Shown piece after piece: positions 9,575 to 18,244 of a DNA stretch of 64,000 nucleotides. The notes below the pieces were generated by a model. That model saw only the letters and a program-made list of their open reading frames with translations, ran no database searches and was not told the origin of the DNA. Each line of letters starts with the position of its first letter. Positions within the stretch are counted from its first letter, which is position 1. The translations under genes and the position numbers were made by a program. Source of the stretch: DASCOT01 sp965197275 (GTDB lineage: Bacteria > Acidobacteriota > UBA890 > WLXD01); NCBI GenBank assembly GCA_965197275.1, contig CBDAMQ010000030.1, positions 62,001-126,000 of the forward strand. Reading direction: 5' to 3'.

Positions 9575-9780
9575 CGCGGCTCGTCGTGATCGACGGCTCC
9601 AAGGGACTGCACAAGGCGGTGCGCGACACGTTCGACAACTGGGCGCTGATCCAGAGGTGTCGCATGCACAAGAAAGAATGTGCTGGAGCACCTTCCCAGG
9701 CACATCCGACCCTGGTTCAATGCCAAAGATCCGCAAGGCTTGGCGGGCGGAGACAGCGTCAGCCGCCGCCTGAAAGCTGC
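9575..9780 (+). pseudogene. IS256-type (mutator) transposase relic
   Basis: Reads VVIDGSKGLHKAVRDTF and ALIQRCRMHKK, then after a one-base shift near 9675 NVLEHLPRHIRPWFNAK. This is the middle DDE segment of an IS256-family transposase. Both ends are absent and no terminal repeats were found. Confidence 0.75.
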
Positions 9781-9793
9781 AGGCCTTGGCTTG

Positions 9794-11035
9794 CTACGGT
9801 CGGCGCTCGAGTTCTCGGATCTCTATTCGAAACAGGCGGACGTAGTCGCCTTTGTCCGGATACGACTCCAACATGAGGACCGCGCGGTCGCTCGCCGGCT
9901 TTATGCGAAGGGAAATCGAGTAGGGGCCGGGGGCGATGCGGATCGGCCCCCGCTGATCCAAAGCCCCGCCGCCTTCAATCAGCCCCGCCGTGAACGCGAA
10001 GGAACCTCTGGAGTTCACACCCATCAGCTTTACTTCGTAGTCGTACCCCGGCCGAAGGCCACGAAAGTCGATCAGGGCGCGCGTATCGCGATCGCTCATG
10101 CCGAGGCGCGACAGCCGATACGAGACGCGGCCGTGCTCGGCGTTCTCGCTATGCGTCATGTTGGTGAGTTCCAGGAACTGCTGGTCCGCTCGGTCGAGCA
10201 TGTGCGGATCCTGCGCTCCGAACGCGCCGCCCCCCCCGTTGACCCGGATCACGACGCGGAGGTTCAGCGGCAAGTCGGGATCATCCTCGCCGTAGTCCTC
10301 CGCGACCACATAGTACTCGGGGCGCATGTAGCGATGCTCGAAGCGCCCGGCAACGAAGAGCTCGCCCAGCGCCGCTCGGGCGGCGATCGAGATCGGTCCT
10401 TGAACGGCGCCGAAAACGTGCGCCCCTGCGTCGGATGGACTCAGCGAGAACTGTAGAGAGTTCATGCCGAACGGCTCGTCGTCAATGCCTCGGTCCGGGG
10501 CGAAGAAAGTCCCGAAGGTCGGATCGTAGAGGCCCCAGACGCCTGGTCGAATCTCCACTTCGAGCACGGAGTGGTTTCCCTGCTGCGGGATGTTGTAGAG
10601 CCCAGAGTGTCTCGTCTCCAGGCCGAACCAGGACAGCAGCCCGCCGAGCACGTAGACGTAACCGGCACACTGCGAACGACAGACTTCGAACAGCTGCTCT
10701 AACTCGACGTACGGCGTCGTATTGGTGCAGTGATTGAAGACTGCGTAGGTCAGTCGCTTCGCGAGCTCCGCCGGTGGAAGGGCCGCAAGTCGGTCGCGGT
10801 CGGTGCCGAAGTGCCTGTCTAGAAAACCGGAGGCCGCCTTGAGGATTTCTGGGCGGGCGTACTGACTCGACAGCGGCGCGCCTTGTCCACTCGCGAGTTC
10901 TACATCGGCGGCCTCCGCATCGGTGCTCGGCGACTGCGCCGAACCCCCGCCTCCGATGCAGCACGCCGATCCGAGGGCGACCGCAAGCACGACCGCGCAC
11001 GTCCCGGGTAGCTCACGACTCGACTCGCCGCTCAT
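9794..11035 (-). CDS. Transglutaminase-fold lipoprotein
   Basis: A 413-aa protein with a lipoprotein signal peptide (lipobox LGSAC, lipidated C25). Its N-terminal domain carries a transglutaminase-like Cys-His-Asp triad: C123 in SQCAGYVYVL, H155 in GNHSVLEVEI and D171 in LYDPTFG. The spacing fits the transglutaminase-like superfamily (cysteine protease, peptide N-glycanase or protein-crosslinking fold). The C-terminal half is beta-rich. The protein would sit in the outer membrane or periplasm. Its position among glycosyltransferase genes suggests a role in processing or attaching a surface polymer, which is inference. No frameshift was seen. Confidence 0.7.
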   Translation of the reverse strand: MSGESSRELPGTCAVVLAVALGSACCIGGGGSAQSPSTDAEAADVELASGQGAPLSSQYARPEILKAASGFLDRHFGTDRDRLAALPPAELAKRLTYAVFNHCTNTTPYVELEQLFEVCRSQCAGYVYVLGGLLSWFGLETRHSGLYNIPQQGNHSVLEVEIRPGVWGLYDPTFGTFFAPDRGIDDEPFGMNSLQFSLSPSDAGAHVFGAVQGPISIAARAALGELFVAGRFEHRYMRPEYYVVAEDYGEDDPDLPLNLRVVIRVNGGGGAFGAQDPHMLDRADQQFLELTNMTHSENAEHGRVSYRLSRLGMSDRDTRALIDFRGLRPGYDYEVKLMGVNSRGSFAFTAGLIEGGGALDQRGPIRIAPGPYSISLRIKPASDRAVLMLESYPDKGDYVRLFRIEIRELERRP

Positions 11036-11157
11036 CGGCGAGCGCGGCGATGATCTGCCTCGTACCTTGCCGACCTCATAACAGGCTCTGGTGGTGGGGT
11101 CGACGCGGGCGAACCTCGTGGCAATCTTCCATGATCGTCCTGCTTTTTAGGCGTCTC

Positions 11158-11283
11158 CCATGATCCTAGCAGTCGGGTGACTTCCAGGGCAGCCAGCGGG
11201 CTCGGCATGCTCCCGCGGCTGTTGATTTGCGTGAAGATGTCGCAGACCTTGTCGAGTTCCAGTTCCCGGTCGAGCTCTCCCAC
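11158..11283 (-). pseudogene. DUF262 (GmrSD-type) relic
   Basis: A 42-residue piece reading DKVCDIFTQINSRGSMPSPL resembles the conserved IFxxINSRG segment of DUF262 nuclease-like proteins. Flanks are out of frame and the gene is otherwise gone. Confidence 0.45.
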
Positions 11284-11508
11284 CGGCGGTGGGCTTCAGA
11301 GGTTAGCAACGCTCGATGTTTCAAATTCGCCGCTTTTGGAGTTCCCCGAAAAGGGGCAGAGGTCATGAGGTCACCTGAGGGGGAGCGGTGAGCTTTCTGA
11401 TAGCGCAAGAAAAGACTCTTGCTACCCGATAAGGTGGCCGCGGCGAACTCTACCGTATCGGTCGCCTGAGTCCGGGCCTCGACTGTGCGGAGGTCCTGCA
11501 CCCGCTGA

Positions 11509-13059
11509 TCAGCGTGCTCGACGAACTCCGAGCGACCGCTCGATCGCATCCCGATAAAGCGTTGATTGTACGGACCAGTTGAAGGTCTCGTATGCGAACT
11601 CCTGCGACCTTCGCCTCATCCTCTCCATCTCGCTCCGATCCTCGACCAGGGAGCGGACGGCCCTCCGGAGAGAATCGACATCGTCCAGCTCAAACGCCAA
11701 TCCGCAATGTGCACTGCTGACGATATCCGACACGTACTCCTGGTCTGCGTTGTGGAGGATCGCCAATCCCGCCTGCATGTACTGCGAGAACTTGTTCGGG
11801 CACGCGTAGACGTGGTTCAGGTTCGGACCCGGGTAAGGGATGATCCCGACCTGTGCCTGACTGGCCGCCTCGACTAGCTCGTCAGGCCCCACAGGTTTGC
11901 TGAACTCGACGCGACCCTTCCGGATTTCGTCCTCGAACGCATCCCGTATCGCCGACAGGGTCTCATCGGGAAGACATCTCAGCACGAGACGGGCATCATC
12001 GACTCCGATCTCCATCCAGGCTCGAACGAGGCGCCTGAGGCCGCGGCCCTCGCCCGCTCGACCCTGGAACAGGAACGTGACCGGTCCCGCATCACCCGTA
12101 GATCTGACGCTTGGGCGTGGTTTTCGCAGGGGCTCGGCGTTGGGAACAGCGATCGCATCTGGCACCCCGTAGTGGGTAGCATAGTAATCGGCGATCTGTG
12201 GAGTTACGGCCACGACTACGTCCGCTTTCCTCATTGCGGCTGCCTCGGCGCGGCGCACGAGAGCCTTTCCGAAGCAACCCAGATCGATGCCCAGCTCCTC
12301 CGACCAGAGCTCATGGGAGTCATAGATCACTCTGCTGCCATAGACACGTCGCAGTTTGACGGCGGCGAAAAGAGTGAATATGTCGTGAGCAACGATCAGC
12401 TGGGGAGCGGCTGCAGCCGTCCGCGAATGACGATAAAGGGCCCCGGTCGTCAGGTGCAGGAACTTCCAGACATCGAAAACCCTTCGGGCGGACGAGTCAT
12501 CCCACCGGCGAGTCAATCTCGTCCGCCAGCGTCGCGACGACTCCGCCTTCGATCTGCCGTTAGAGTCACCCACCGCCTCAGCACGGTCTGCTCCCGGGAC
12601 CCTTTCGTGCTGCGCCGCGCGCTGTCGTTTTTCGGGTGACCTCGGCACATCGTTCGTCAGGAGTTCACGCAACCGCCTCGCCAGCGGGGACAACAGATGT
12701 CCCCGCAGACGTGCCACAAACCAGCTAAACCACCACGCTACCCAATGCCTGGCTCGCGCGACGAACCTGCCGCGATGGAAGACCTCCCGCTCCCACCGCT
12801 TCAGGTACGGATCCGGAGAGAACCGTTCTACGAGCAGGGCACCACGTTGTTCGGCCCGCACCTCATCAGAACCAGGCACCAGAGCAGCCATACTCGTACT
12901 AGCGACGTCCACGCAGAGGTCGCTAACCCACCGGATTCGCGGATCCTCGTCCGGCTCGTGCGCTACGAGCATGAGTATCCGTGGCGTGGACGAGGACCGA
13001 CGATGCTGACCGCGTAAGCGACTGTCCTGCATAGGGAGCAGTATCCTCCGACTCAACAA
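11509..13059 (-). CDS. Glycosyltransferase family 4
   Basis: A 516-aa GT-B enzyme. The donor side shows YDSHELWSEELG (about residue 245), then PVTFLFQGRAGEGRGLRRLV, the substrate strand VEFSKPVGPDELVEAASQAQ and ACPNKFSQYMQAGLAI with the nucleotide-sugar-binding acidic region. The N-terminal 30 residues look added, and the fold begins near PRILMLVAHEPDEDPRIRW. A charged insertion around residues 135-190 is unusual. It belongs to the same surface-glycan group as the neighbouring CgeB-like gene, encoded on the same strand about 130 bp upstream. Confidence 0.8.
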   Translation of the reverse strand: MLSRRILLPMQDSRLRGQHRRSSSTPRILMLVAHEPDEDPRIRWVSDLCVDVASTSMAALVPGSDEVRAEQRGALLVERFSPDPYLKRWEREVFHRGRFVARARHWVAWWFSWFVARLRGHLLSPLARRLRELLTNDVPRSPEKRQRAAQHERVPGADRAEAVGDSNGRSKAESSRRWRTRLTRRWDDSSARRVFDVWKFLHLTTGALYRHSRTAAAAPQLIVAHDIFTLFAAVKLRRVYGSRVIYDSHELWSEELGIDLGCFGKALVRRAEAAAMRKADVVVAVTPQIADYYATHYGVPDAIAVPNAEPLRKPRPSVRSTGDAGPVTFLFQGRAGEGRGLRRLVRAWMEIGVDDARLVLRCLPDETLSAIRDAFEDEIRKGRVEFSKPVGPDELVEAASQAQVGIIPYPGPNLNHVYACPNKFSQYMQAGLAILHNADQEYVSDIVSSAHCGLAFELDDVDSLRRAVRSLVEDRSEMERMRRRSQEFAYETFNWSVQSTLYRDAIERSLGVRRAR

Positions 13060-13186
13060 CGGCTCGCCCTGACCTTGTCTTCGGGGGCCCAGGCGACGAT
13101 CAGCGCATCGTAGACCTCTGAGGCCCCGAACCTGCGTCGCACCTTAACTTCATCGAGCCATGCTCGGTGATTCGCTCATCGATCTT

Positions 13187-14641
13187 TCAGAGGCCCCTGT
13201 AGATCGCCATCAGCATCAGGAACGAGATGAAGCTGAGCAGGCCCAGTGCCGCGACACCCACGGCACCAGCCAGCAGGAGGGCCCGGTGCCGGCTCCCCCC
13301 GTTGGTGCTTGCGGCGCACAACTGATCGGTCTGCTCCGCCACCTGACGGCGCAGCTCCGCCAGCTCCACTTCGGCCCCTCGCAGCTTGGCCTCGAGCATC
13401 GCGCGCTCATGGCGGGAGGCGATGAGCTGCTGCTCGAGCACGTCGACCGCCCGACCCTGCTCCGTCACCCGCCGATCGCTCCTTCCCGCGGAGTCTCCCA
13501 GGCTCTGCGTGATCGCCGCATCAATCGATTCCGCGAACCGTTCGTACGCATAATCACCGCTCCTGTACACCTCATCGTAGGCACAATCCACGAGAGCGGT
13601 CACGTGGCGCTCATCCCGCAGCTTCTCAAGGACCGCGTCCAGGTTGGAGAAATCCCTTCGTACTGAAATGTAGTGCCGATCCGGCTCCAGCACACCGTCG
13701 TAGCTACCTTCAACAAGAAGTTGGCACGTCTTGGTGGCCACGGCCTCGAAATGTCGTGGCGATACGGCAAGGAACGCATGCTCGTCCCAGCCTGCGGGCA
13801 TTCTTGCGCGCACCTCGTCAAAGCTGAGATCCGGGTTCTCCTCGAGCATGGCCCTGATGGCGGCTCGCGACTCGCCTCGCCACTCGATGACGCTCGAGCC
13901 GCCCTCGCAGCCGATGACGCTCCGGCTCTTGCCGAGAAACGACAGCCATCCGTGCCCGAGAATCGTGTCTTCGGCTCGCGTCGAGACGTCACAACGGAAG
14001 CCCATATCGCGAGCATGGAGGCCGACAACGTCTCCGACACGGTGCTTCAGCTGTCCGACACTGCCAAACCAGAAGGGCAGATGGCTTGCCCGGTAGCAGA
14101 TGTCCAGCCCCCGGCTCGTCGTCGGCTCCAGGGTCCCCTGTAGCTCCAGTGCATGCCGGTCCACGTACCCTGTCAGGCACTTGTGGAACGAGGCGCGGTG
14201 CCGAAGCGATGGATACAGCGGCGCGCGGATGATCTCGTCGTGGACTGTGAAGACATGCGCCACACCCCAATCGATCAGCCACTCCTCCAGAATTTCGGCG
14301 TGATCGTACTCATCCTGTGGCAGCGCGATCTTCAAGCAATCAAGATCACCAATCCAATCGAAGCGCTCCTTGAACTTGAAGAAGTAAGAGTCGGTCCAGC
14401 GGAATCCGAGGAACGTGTTGTGTAGGACCACAACCTCGGGGTCGAAGGCCAGCAGGTCGGCGGAGGGGGCCGTGTCGTATTCGAATCCAGTGTAGGAAGG
14501 CGCGTCCTCGGAGGTGTTGTAGTAGCGGATCTCGTGGCGGTGAACGGAGGTTTCCAGCGCCTTCAAGTGACTCTCGACGGACACTCGCATTCCTGCCGGA
14601 CCATCCCGGTGATCGTGAACGACGAGAATCCGTCGGCTCAA
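13187..14641 (-). CDS. CgeB-like glycosyltransferase with C-terminal coiled coil and membrane anchor
   Basis: The frame stays open to 14914, but recognisable protein starts at a TTG at 14641 (SRRILVVHDHRDGPAGMRV); upstream residues include a transposon end and are unlikely to be translated. The roughly 484-aa product has a GT-like N-terminal half (VVVLHNTFLGFRW) and a CgeB-type donor half with LSFLGKSRSVIGCEGGSSVI and FEAVATKTCQLLVEGSYDGV. A coiled coil lies at about residues 395-455 and a C-terminal transmembrane helix (LLLAGAVGVAALGLLSFISF) would tether it to the inner membrane. The tail anchor is uncommon for this family. Same strand as the GT4 gene. Confidence 0.65.
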   Translation of the reverse strand: MSRRILVVHDHRDGPAGMRVSVESHLKALETSVHRHEIRYYNTSEDAPSYTGFEYDTAPSADLLAFDPEVVVLHNTFLGFRWTDSYFFKFKERFDWIGDLDCLKIALPQDEYDHAEILEEWLIDWGVAHVFTVHDEIIRAPLYPSLRHRASFHKCLTGYVDRHALELQGTLEPTTSRGLDICYRASHLPFWFGSVGQLKHRVGDVVGLHARDMGFRCDVSTRAEDTILGHGWLSFLGKSRSVIGCEGGSSVIEWRGESRAAIRAMLEENPDLSFDEVRARMPAGWDEHAFLAVSPRHFEAVATKTCQLLVEGSYDGVLEPDRHYISVRRDFSNLDAVLEKLRDERHVTALVDCAYDEVYRSGDYAYERFAESIDAAITQSLGDSAGRSDRRVTEQGRAVDVLEQQLIASRHERAMLEAKLRGAEVELAELRRQVAEQTDQLCAASTNGGSRHRALLLAGAVGVAALGLLSFISFLMLMAIYRGL

Positions 14642-14837
14642 GTGCCGTGACCGCCCTGTGTCAGACCCGTTGATCGACCAGCGACATGGGCGGCGAACCC
14701 TCGCGCCTCGATAGCGTGGGCGGTACGTTGGCGGCACGTGGGCGAGTGTACGCAGCCCCTCAATCGCTCCTCCACCTGTAGGCATCGACGTCGCTTGTCC
14801 GCCCTCCTCGGAGCCAGAGCGAGAGAATTGACCCATC

Positions 14838-14861
14838 GGTAGTGGGCAAGTTTGAATTCTG
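14838..14861 (+). repeat. Isolated IS1-type terminal repeat
   Basis: GGTAGTGGGCAAGTTT is identical to the first 16 bases of the ends of the transposon at 42240-46388. No matching opposite end was found nearby, so this is a solo or decayed element end. The remainder of 14642-15112 holds nothing else recognisable. Confidence 0.65.
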
Positions 14862-15112
14862 AGCGGTTCAAATGCTTGGATCAGTTCGACTGAAATCGCG
14901 CTCGGCCGTGGCAATCAACAACTCACCGTCGCCTTTTTCAACGGACGACGGGACATCACTCGGTGCGACCACGGTCGCGCTTCAGGCTAGCACTTACACA
15001 CCTCCGCCTGAACTTTATCCAGGAACGCCGAAGCCTTAGGGGAGAGGGTTTCCATATTGTCGGTGAGCGCCATTGTCGGTGAGCGCCCGGCGAGTAAAGC
15101 GCCTGTGCCAGG

Positions 15113-15637
15113 CTAACCGCCGGCTGCCGATCCCATCAGGCCGAGGAGCAGAACTGCCGGAATGATGAGGGCCAGCCACGCGACGAAACAGACGACTGCC
15201 GCGCGCCACGTGGTCGTGAAATCCAGCGCTTGACGCACGGCAATCACCATGGCGATCAACATCCACACCGAGACGACGCTGAGCACGATCGGACCGATAC
15301 CGGGCAGGCCTCCGAAGATACGAAGTACACCGGGCGCCTGGGCGAATCCCAGCGTTCGCATCAGCTGGCCCATGTCTGCGTGCGTCTGCGATTCTGGCAA
15401 CAGACGGGTGCCGATGAAATATGTCAAGAAGGCCCAGATGACCCACGACAGTAACGCGGCGACAATCGTACCGATGACTCCAATACCGAGGGTCGCGGCC
15501 CCGCTGCCCGCGGCTAGACTGGACAAGAGCACCACGCCCATGGCTTGTCCTGTCGCGTGGCTGTCCGCCTCCACTTCTTCGTAAATCTGTACGTCGAGCT
15601 TCGCGACACCGATCATTCTTCTCGGAAAACTGGTCAC
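15113..15637 (-). CDS. Yip1-family integral membrane protein
   Basis: A 174-aa protein. GAGGAGGT about 8 bases upstream fixes a GTG start at 15637 (TSFPRRMIGVAKLDVQIYEEV). A short cytoplasmic segment containing the typical DVQIYEEVEAD is followed by five hydrophobic segments, including WVIWAFLTYFIGTRLLPES, MRTLGFAQAPGVL and LIIPAVLLLGLM. This matches bacterial YIP1-domain proteins, whose role is poorly defined. It stands alone, without an evident operon. Confidence 0.75.
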   Translation of the reverse strand: MTSFPRRMIGVAKLDVQIYEEVEADSHATGQAMGVVLLSSLAAGSGAATLGIGVIGTIVAALLSWVIWAFLTYFIGTRLLPESQTHADMGQLMRTLGFAQAPGVLRIFGGLPGIGPIVLSVVSVWMLIAMVIAVRQALDFTTTWRAAVVCFVAWLALIIPAVLLLGLMGSAAGG

Positions 15638-15974
15638 GGCAGAGACCTCCTCACGGCGCCCGTCGACATGATGGCCATCCTGGTGAGCGTGTGTGCCCGG
15701 ATTTTCATTGTGGACCCGAGTGGGAACCCTTATACACCGAGCACCCGCCACGAAACCGACTAACCGTGTTTTCGATTGTGGCCGTCGAGTGGTTGCGGGG
15801 CGCTGACGACAGCGGCACAGGACGAAACTGTCCGAGCCTTCAGGCGCGCCGGCAGCGTGGACCGAGTTCGAGGGAGCCACCGAATGGGCTAGCAGGAAAG
15901 AACGGCTGAAGAAGAAGCTCCTCGGGCAAGAGCTCGCCCACCGGGGCTACCGCTCCCACCGGCAACCGGGCACC

Positions 15975-16075
15975 AGCTCGTTGGGGCCGTACAGGACGTT
16001 CAGGCCCTGGTCGAGCTTGATGTCGGCGTGCTTGATGCCCGCGAACGAGTGGACCACGAGACGCCGCAACCACAT
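15975..16075 (-). pseudogene. N-terminus of a RecF/SMC-like AAA ATPase
   Basis: Starting at an ATG at 16075 the product reads MWLRRLVVHSFAGIKHADIK followed by LDQGLNVLYGPNEL, which is the beta-strand and incomplete P-loop (expected GPNELGKST) of large coiled-coil ATPases. Sequence identity to the family stops exactly inside the Walker A motif, so the gene was cut there. It begins 4 bp after the stop of the small frame at 16079-16273. Confidence 0.65.
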
Positions 16076-16078
16076 GGG

Positions 16079-16273
16079 CTACCGTCCCTTCACGAGCTGG
16101 AATAGGTGGTGCAGGGCGCGCTCGGCGCGCTCAGGTTCCTGGTCGGCTGCCGCAACCAGCCGCTTGATGGTCGACTTGAGGACAGGGGGAAGGTCGTCGG
16201 GGAAGTCCTTCTGCCCGGGAGGCGCAGTACGGATGGTGTGATTCACGGCAAGAAATCGTCTAAGTTCAATCAA
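16079..16273 (-). CDS. Hypothetical fragment upstream of the ATPase relic
   Basis: A 64-residue frame. Its last ~45 residues (PPVLKSTIKRLVAAADQEPE and on) look like the helical end of a longer protein, plausibly the partner nuclease gene that often precedes RecF/SbcC-like ATPases. The first 14 residues (IELRRFLAVNHTIR) come from a repeated segment also present at 19603-19643. Probably a chimeric remnant. Confidence 0.35.
   Translation of the reverse strand: MIELRRFLAVNHTIRTAPPGQKDFPDDLPPVLKSTIKRLVAAADQEPERAERALHHLFQLVKGR
16226..16270 (+). repeat. Dispersed ~40-bp repeat, copy 1
   Basis: A segment including GGTGTGATTCACGGCAAGAA and AATCGTCTAAGTTC recurs at 19603-19643 with nearly no change. 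In this copy CGGCAAGAAA (about 16247) is mirrored by TTTCTTGCCG about 35 bp downstream. It may be the end of a small mobile element. Confidence 0.6.
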
Positions 16274-16275
16274 GA

Positions 16276-16537
16276 CTGCACGATCTGCCCGTTTCTTGCC
16301 GTCGGGTCATCCGATGCCACATAACGGAAGGAGCGGGAAAACGGCATCAAATGGCGGGACTCCGGTTCGTACTGGGATCCCCGTGCCAGCCGCCCGCGTT
16401 GAGGTCGCCACGTAGGTGGTTACGAAGAGCCTCCACGAGGTCTCTCTCCCGTCCACAGATCGCTGGCGGGAAGACTGTTGAGGATTGGCATTGTGGCGGT
16501 GGGGAGGTCGAAGGGCAGCGAGACGGTGCACGCCTAT
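16276..16537. other. No gene recognised
   Basis: Only short frames without domain or ribosome-binding signal. Confidence 0.4.
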
Positions 16538-16822
16538 CTATGGCGACGGCCGTAGTGCACGCAGGACCGCGTTGGGGTCGTGCTCGATGATGCGTAGAAA
16601 GAGTCGCGGCCGGGCCGCTGATACGGCGCCTTCCCTGCTCCCATTTTCGGTAGCCGGACAGACTCATGCCCATCAGGGACGCTATCTGAGTCTGTGTCAG
16701 CTTCGCCTGTAGCCGGACCTCGCGTGGGTTCACCGGGGCGTGAACGATGGCGGGACCTTCGCCCTTCCTATGGGCCAAGGCTTCGTTCAGGACTGGATCA
16801 GGTCCTCGGTGAACGTACTCAT
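16538..16822 (-). pseudogene. HigA-like XRE antitoxin, frameshifted
   Basis: Starts MSTFTEDLIQS, then needs a one-base correction near 16788 to continue LNEALAHRKGEG and VRLQAKLTQTQIASLMGMSL, the helix-turn-helix. A second shift near 16610 is needed to reach RLFLRIIEHDPNAVL. The ATG at 16822 shares its A with the stop codon of the upstream toxin, the usual toxin-first HigBA layout. With two frameshifts the protein is unlikely to be made. Confidence 0.7.
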
Positions 16823-17158
16823 TACCTCTCCTCTCCTGGATTCTTGATCGCCTCGACGAGTGCGGCTACTGCTCGCCGCTCCCGCAGGCTCAAGTTGGTC
16901 TTATCGGACTTCGAATAGGCGAGAAGCGCATAGATCGGCACTCCTTCGCCCGCGTAGAAAGTAGATCACCCGGGGACCCCCTCGCTTTCCCGCGGCCCAA
17001 GGCCCCGAATCGCAGCTTCGGACTCCGCCCGTCCCCGGAATCTCGTCACCCGCCAAGGGATTCTCCGCCAGATAGTCGATCAGTTCGTGCCTCTCGTACT
17101 CACTGAACAGCTTGTCGGCTTGGCGGGCAAAGTCAGCGTCTCGGCAACCGGTCTGCAT
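16822..17158 (-). pseudogene. HigB-like toxin (RelE superfamily), frameshifted
   Basis: From ATG 17158 the product reads MQTGCRDADFARQADKLFSE, then LIDYLAENPLAGDEIPGTGG. After several one-base shifts the family sequence resumes as GGPRVIYF, VPIYALLAYSKSDKTNL and ends IKNPGEER. This is the ribosome-dependent mRNA-cleaving HigB2 type by sequence. At least two or three frameshifts inactivate it. Toxin and antitoxin decayed together. Confidence 0.7.
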
Positions 17159-17204
17159 GCGATGCATAGTAACCCCATGGGTATACCTTGCAGCCCCTGA
17201 AGAC

Positions 17205-17660
17205 TGGGCGGTTGCGGTGATGGACTGGGCGAGCCGCAAGGTGCTGTCCTGGCGGCTGTCCAACACGCTCGATGCGAGCTTCTGCGTCGAGGCCTTGCAA
17301 GAGGCTCTCGAGCGCTACGGTGCGCCCGAGATCTTCAACACTGATCAGGGGTAGCCAATTCACCAGCGTCGATTTCACCGACGCGCTCAAAGGAGGCCGG
17401 CATTCAGATCTCCATGGACGGCAAGGGCCACTGGATGGACAACGTCTTCATCGAGCGGCTGTGGCGATCGCTGAAATTACGAGCAAGGCTATCTGTCAGA
17501 TTACGCGACTGGCTCCGAGGCTCGGGCCGGGATCGGCTGCTGGATGGACTTCTACAACGAGCGCCGACCGCACTCGTCGCTCGACGACCGGACGCCCGAG
17601 GAGGCGTACACTGACGACGGGGCTGAAAGGAGCCTGGGGCTACGCCCCGTCTCCTGTCAG
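17205..17660 (+). pseudogene. IS3-family orfB (DDE integrase) relic
   Basis: Across three frames it reads MDWASRKVLSWRLSNTLDAS, YGAPEIFNTDQGSQFTS, ISMDGKGHWMDNVFIERLWR and FYNERRPHSSLDDRTPEEAY. Frameshifts lie near 17352, 17392 and 17480. The N-terminal third and both terminal repeats are missing. Confidence 0.8.
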
Positions 17661-17724
17661 CCCAAGGCAGCCTGAATCATGAACCCGGATTCCACCTTAG
17701 CTGTGACCCAAACCTGTCCAAAGG

Positions 17725-18180
17725 ATGGGGTCCACCTCTCCCCTACGGCCGAACATCGCAGCTATTGCCGTCCCTGCTACCACTGCCGGGCGCAACATGC
17801 CGAGAGAGGACTTCGCTGTGACCGTCGGGTGGGGCCGCCACTACGGCCAAGGCGATGCCGTGATGCCGGGTCAAGGTCGCGCCATCGAAAAGGATTTCAC
17901 GCAAGACGAACGCGCATTACTGGATGATGTGCTTCCCGTCCTTGGCCGTAAGACCTTAGACATATACCTCAACGGCTCTGCGTTCTGGCGCAATGTCCCT
18001 GCCGCTATCTGGGACTATAGGCTCGGCGGATACCAAGTGTTAAAGAAATGGCTCTCGTACCGCGAGTATGAAATTCTTGGTCGCGCGTTGAAATCCGAAG
18101 AACTTCAGCACTTCTCCGAGATGGCGCGACGGGTTGCGACACTGATGCAAGCAACCAACGACAACAGGCACCGGCTGTGA
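17725..18180 (+). pseudogene. C-terminal piece of a type ISP restriction-modification enzyme
   Basis: The last ~100 residues of this 151-aa frame (LPVLGRKTLDIYLNGSAFWR, NVPAAIWDYRLGGYQVLKKW, LSYREYEILGRAL, EMARRVATL) match the end of the specificity domain of type ISP enzymes, single-chain nuclease-helicase-methyltransferase proteins. All catalytic domains are missing. The stop codon is native-looking, so this is a 3' leftover. It implies that a full restriction system once lay here. Confidence 0.65.
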
Positions 18181-18244
18181 ATTGCATGACGCTCATTCGC
18201 CTTAAATCAAGAGAACAAGTCATCGATGCTTCGGAGTCAGACTA

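Noticed and set aside
9680..10456. A 258-aa plus-strand frame over the lipoprotein gene
   Set aside because: Only its first ~20 residues are the IS256 relic; the rest is antisense to the transglutaminase-fold gene.
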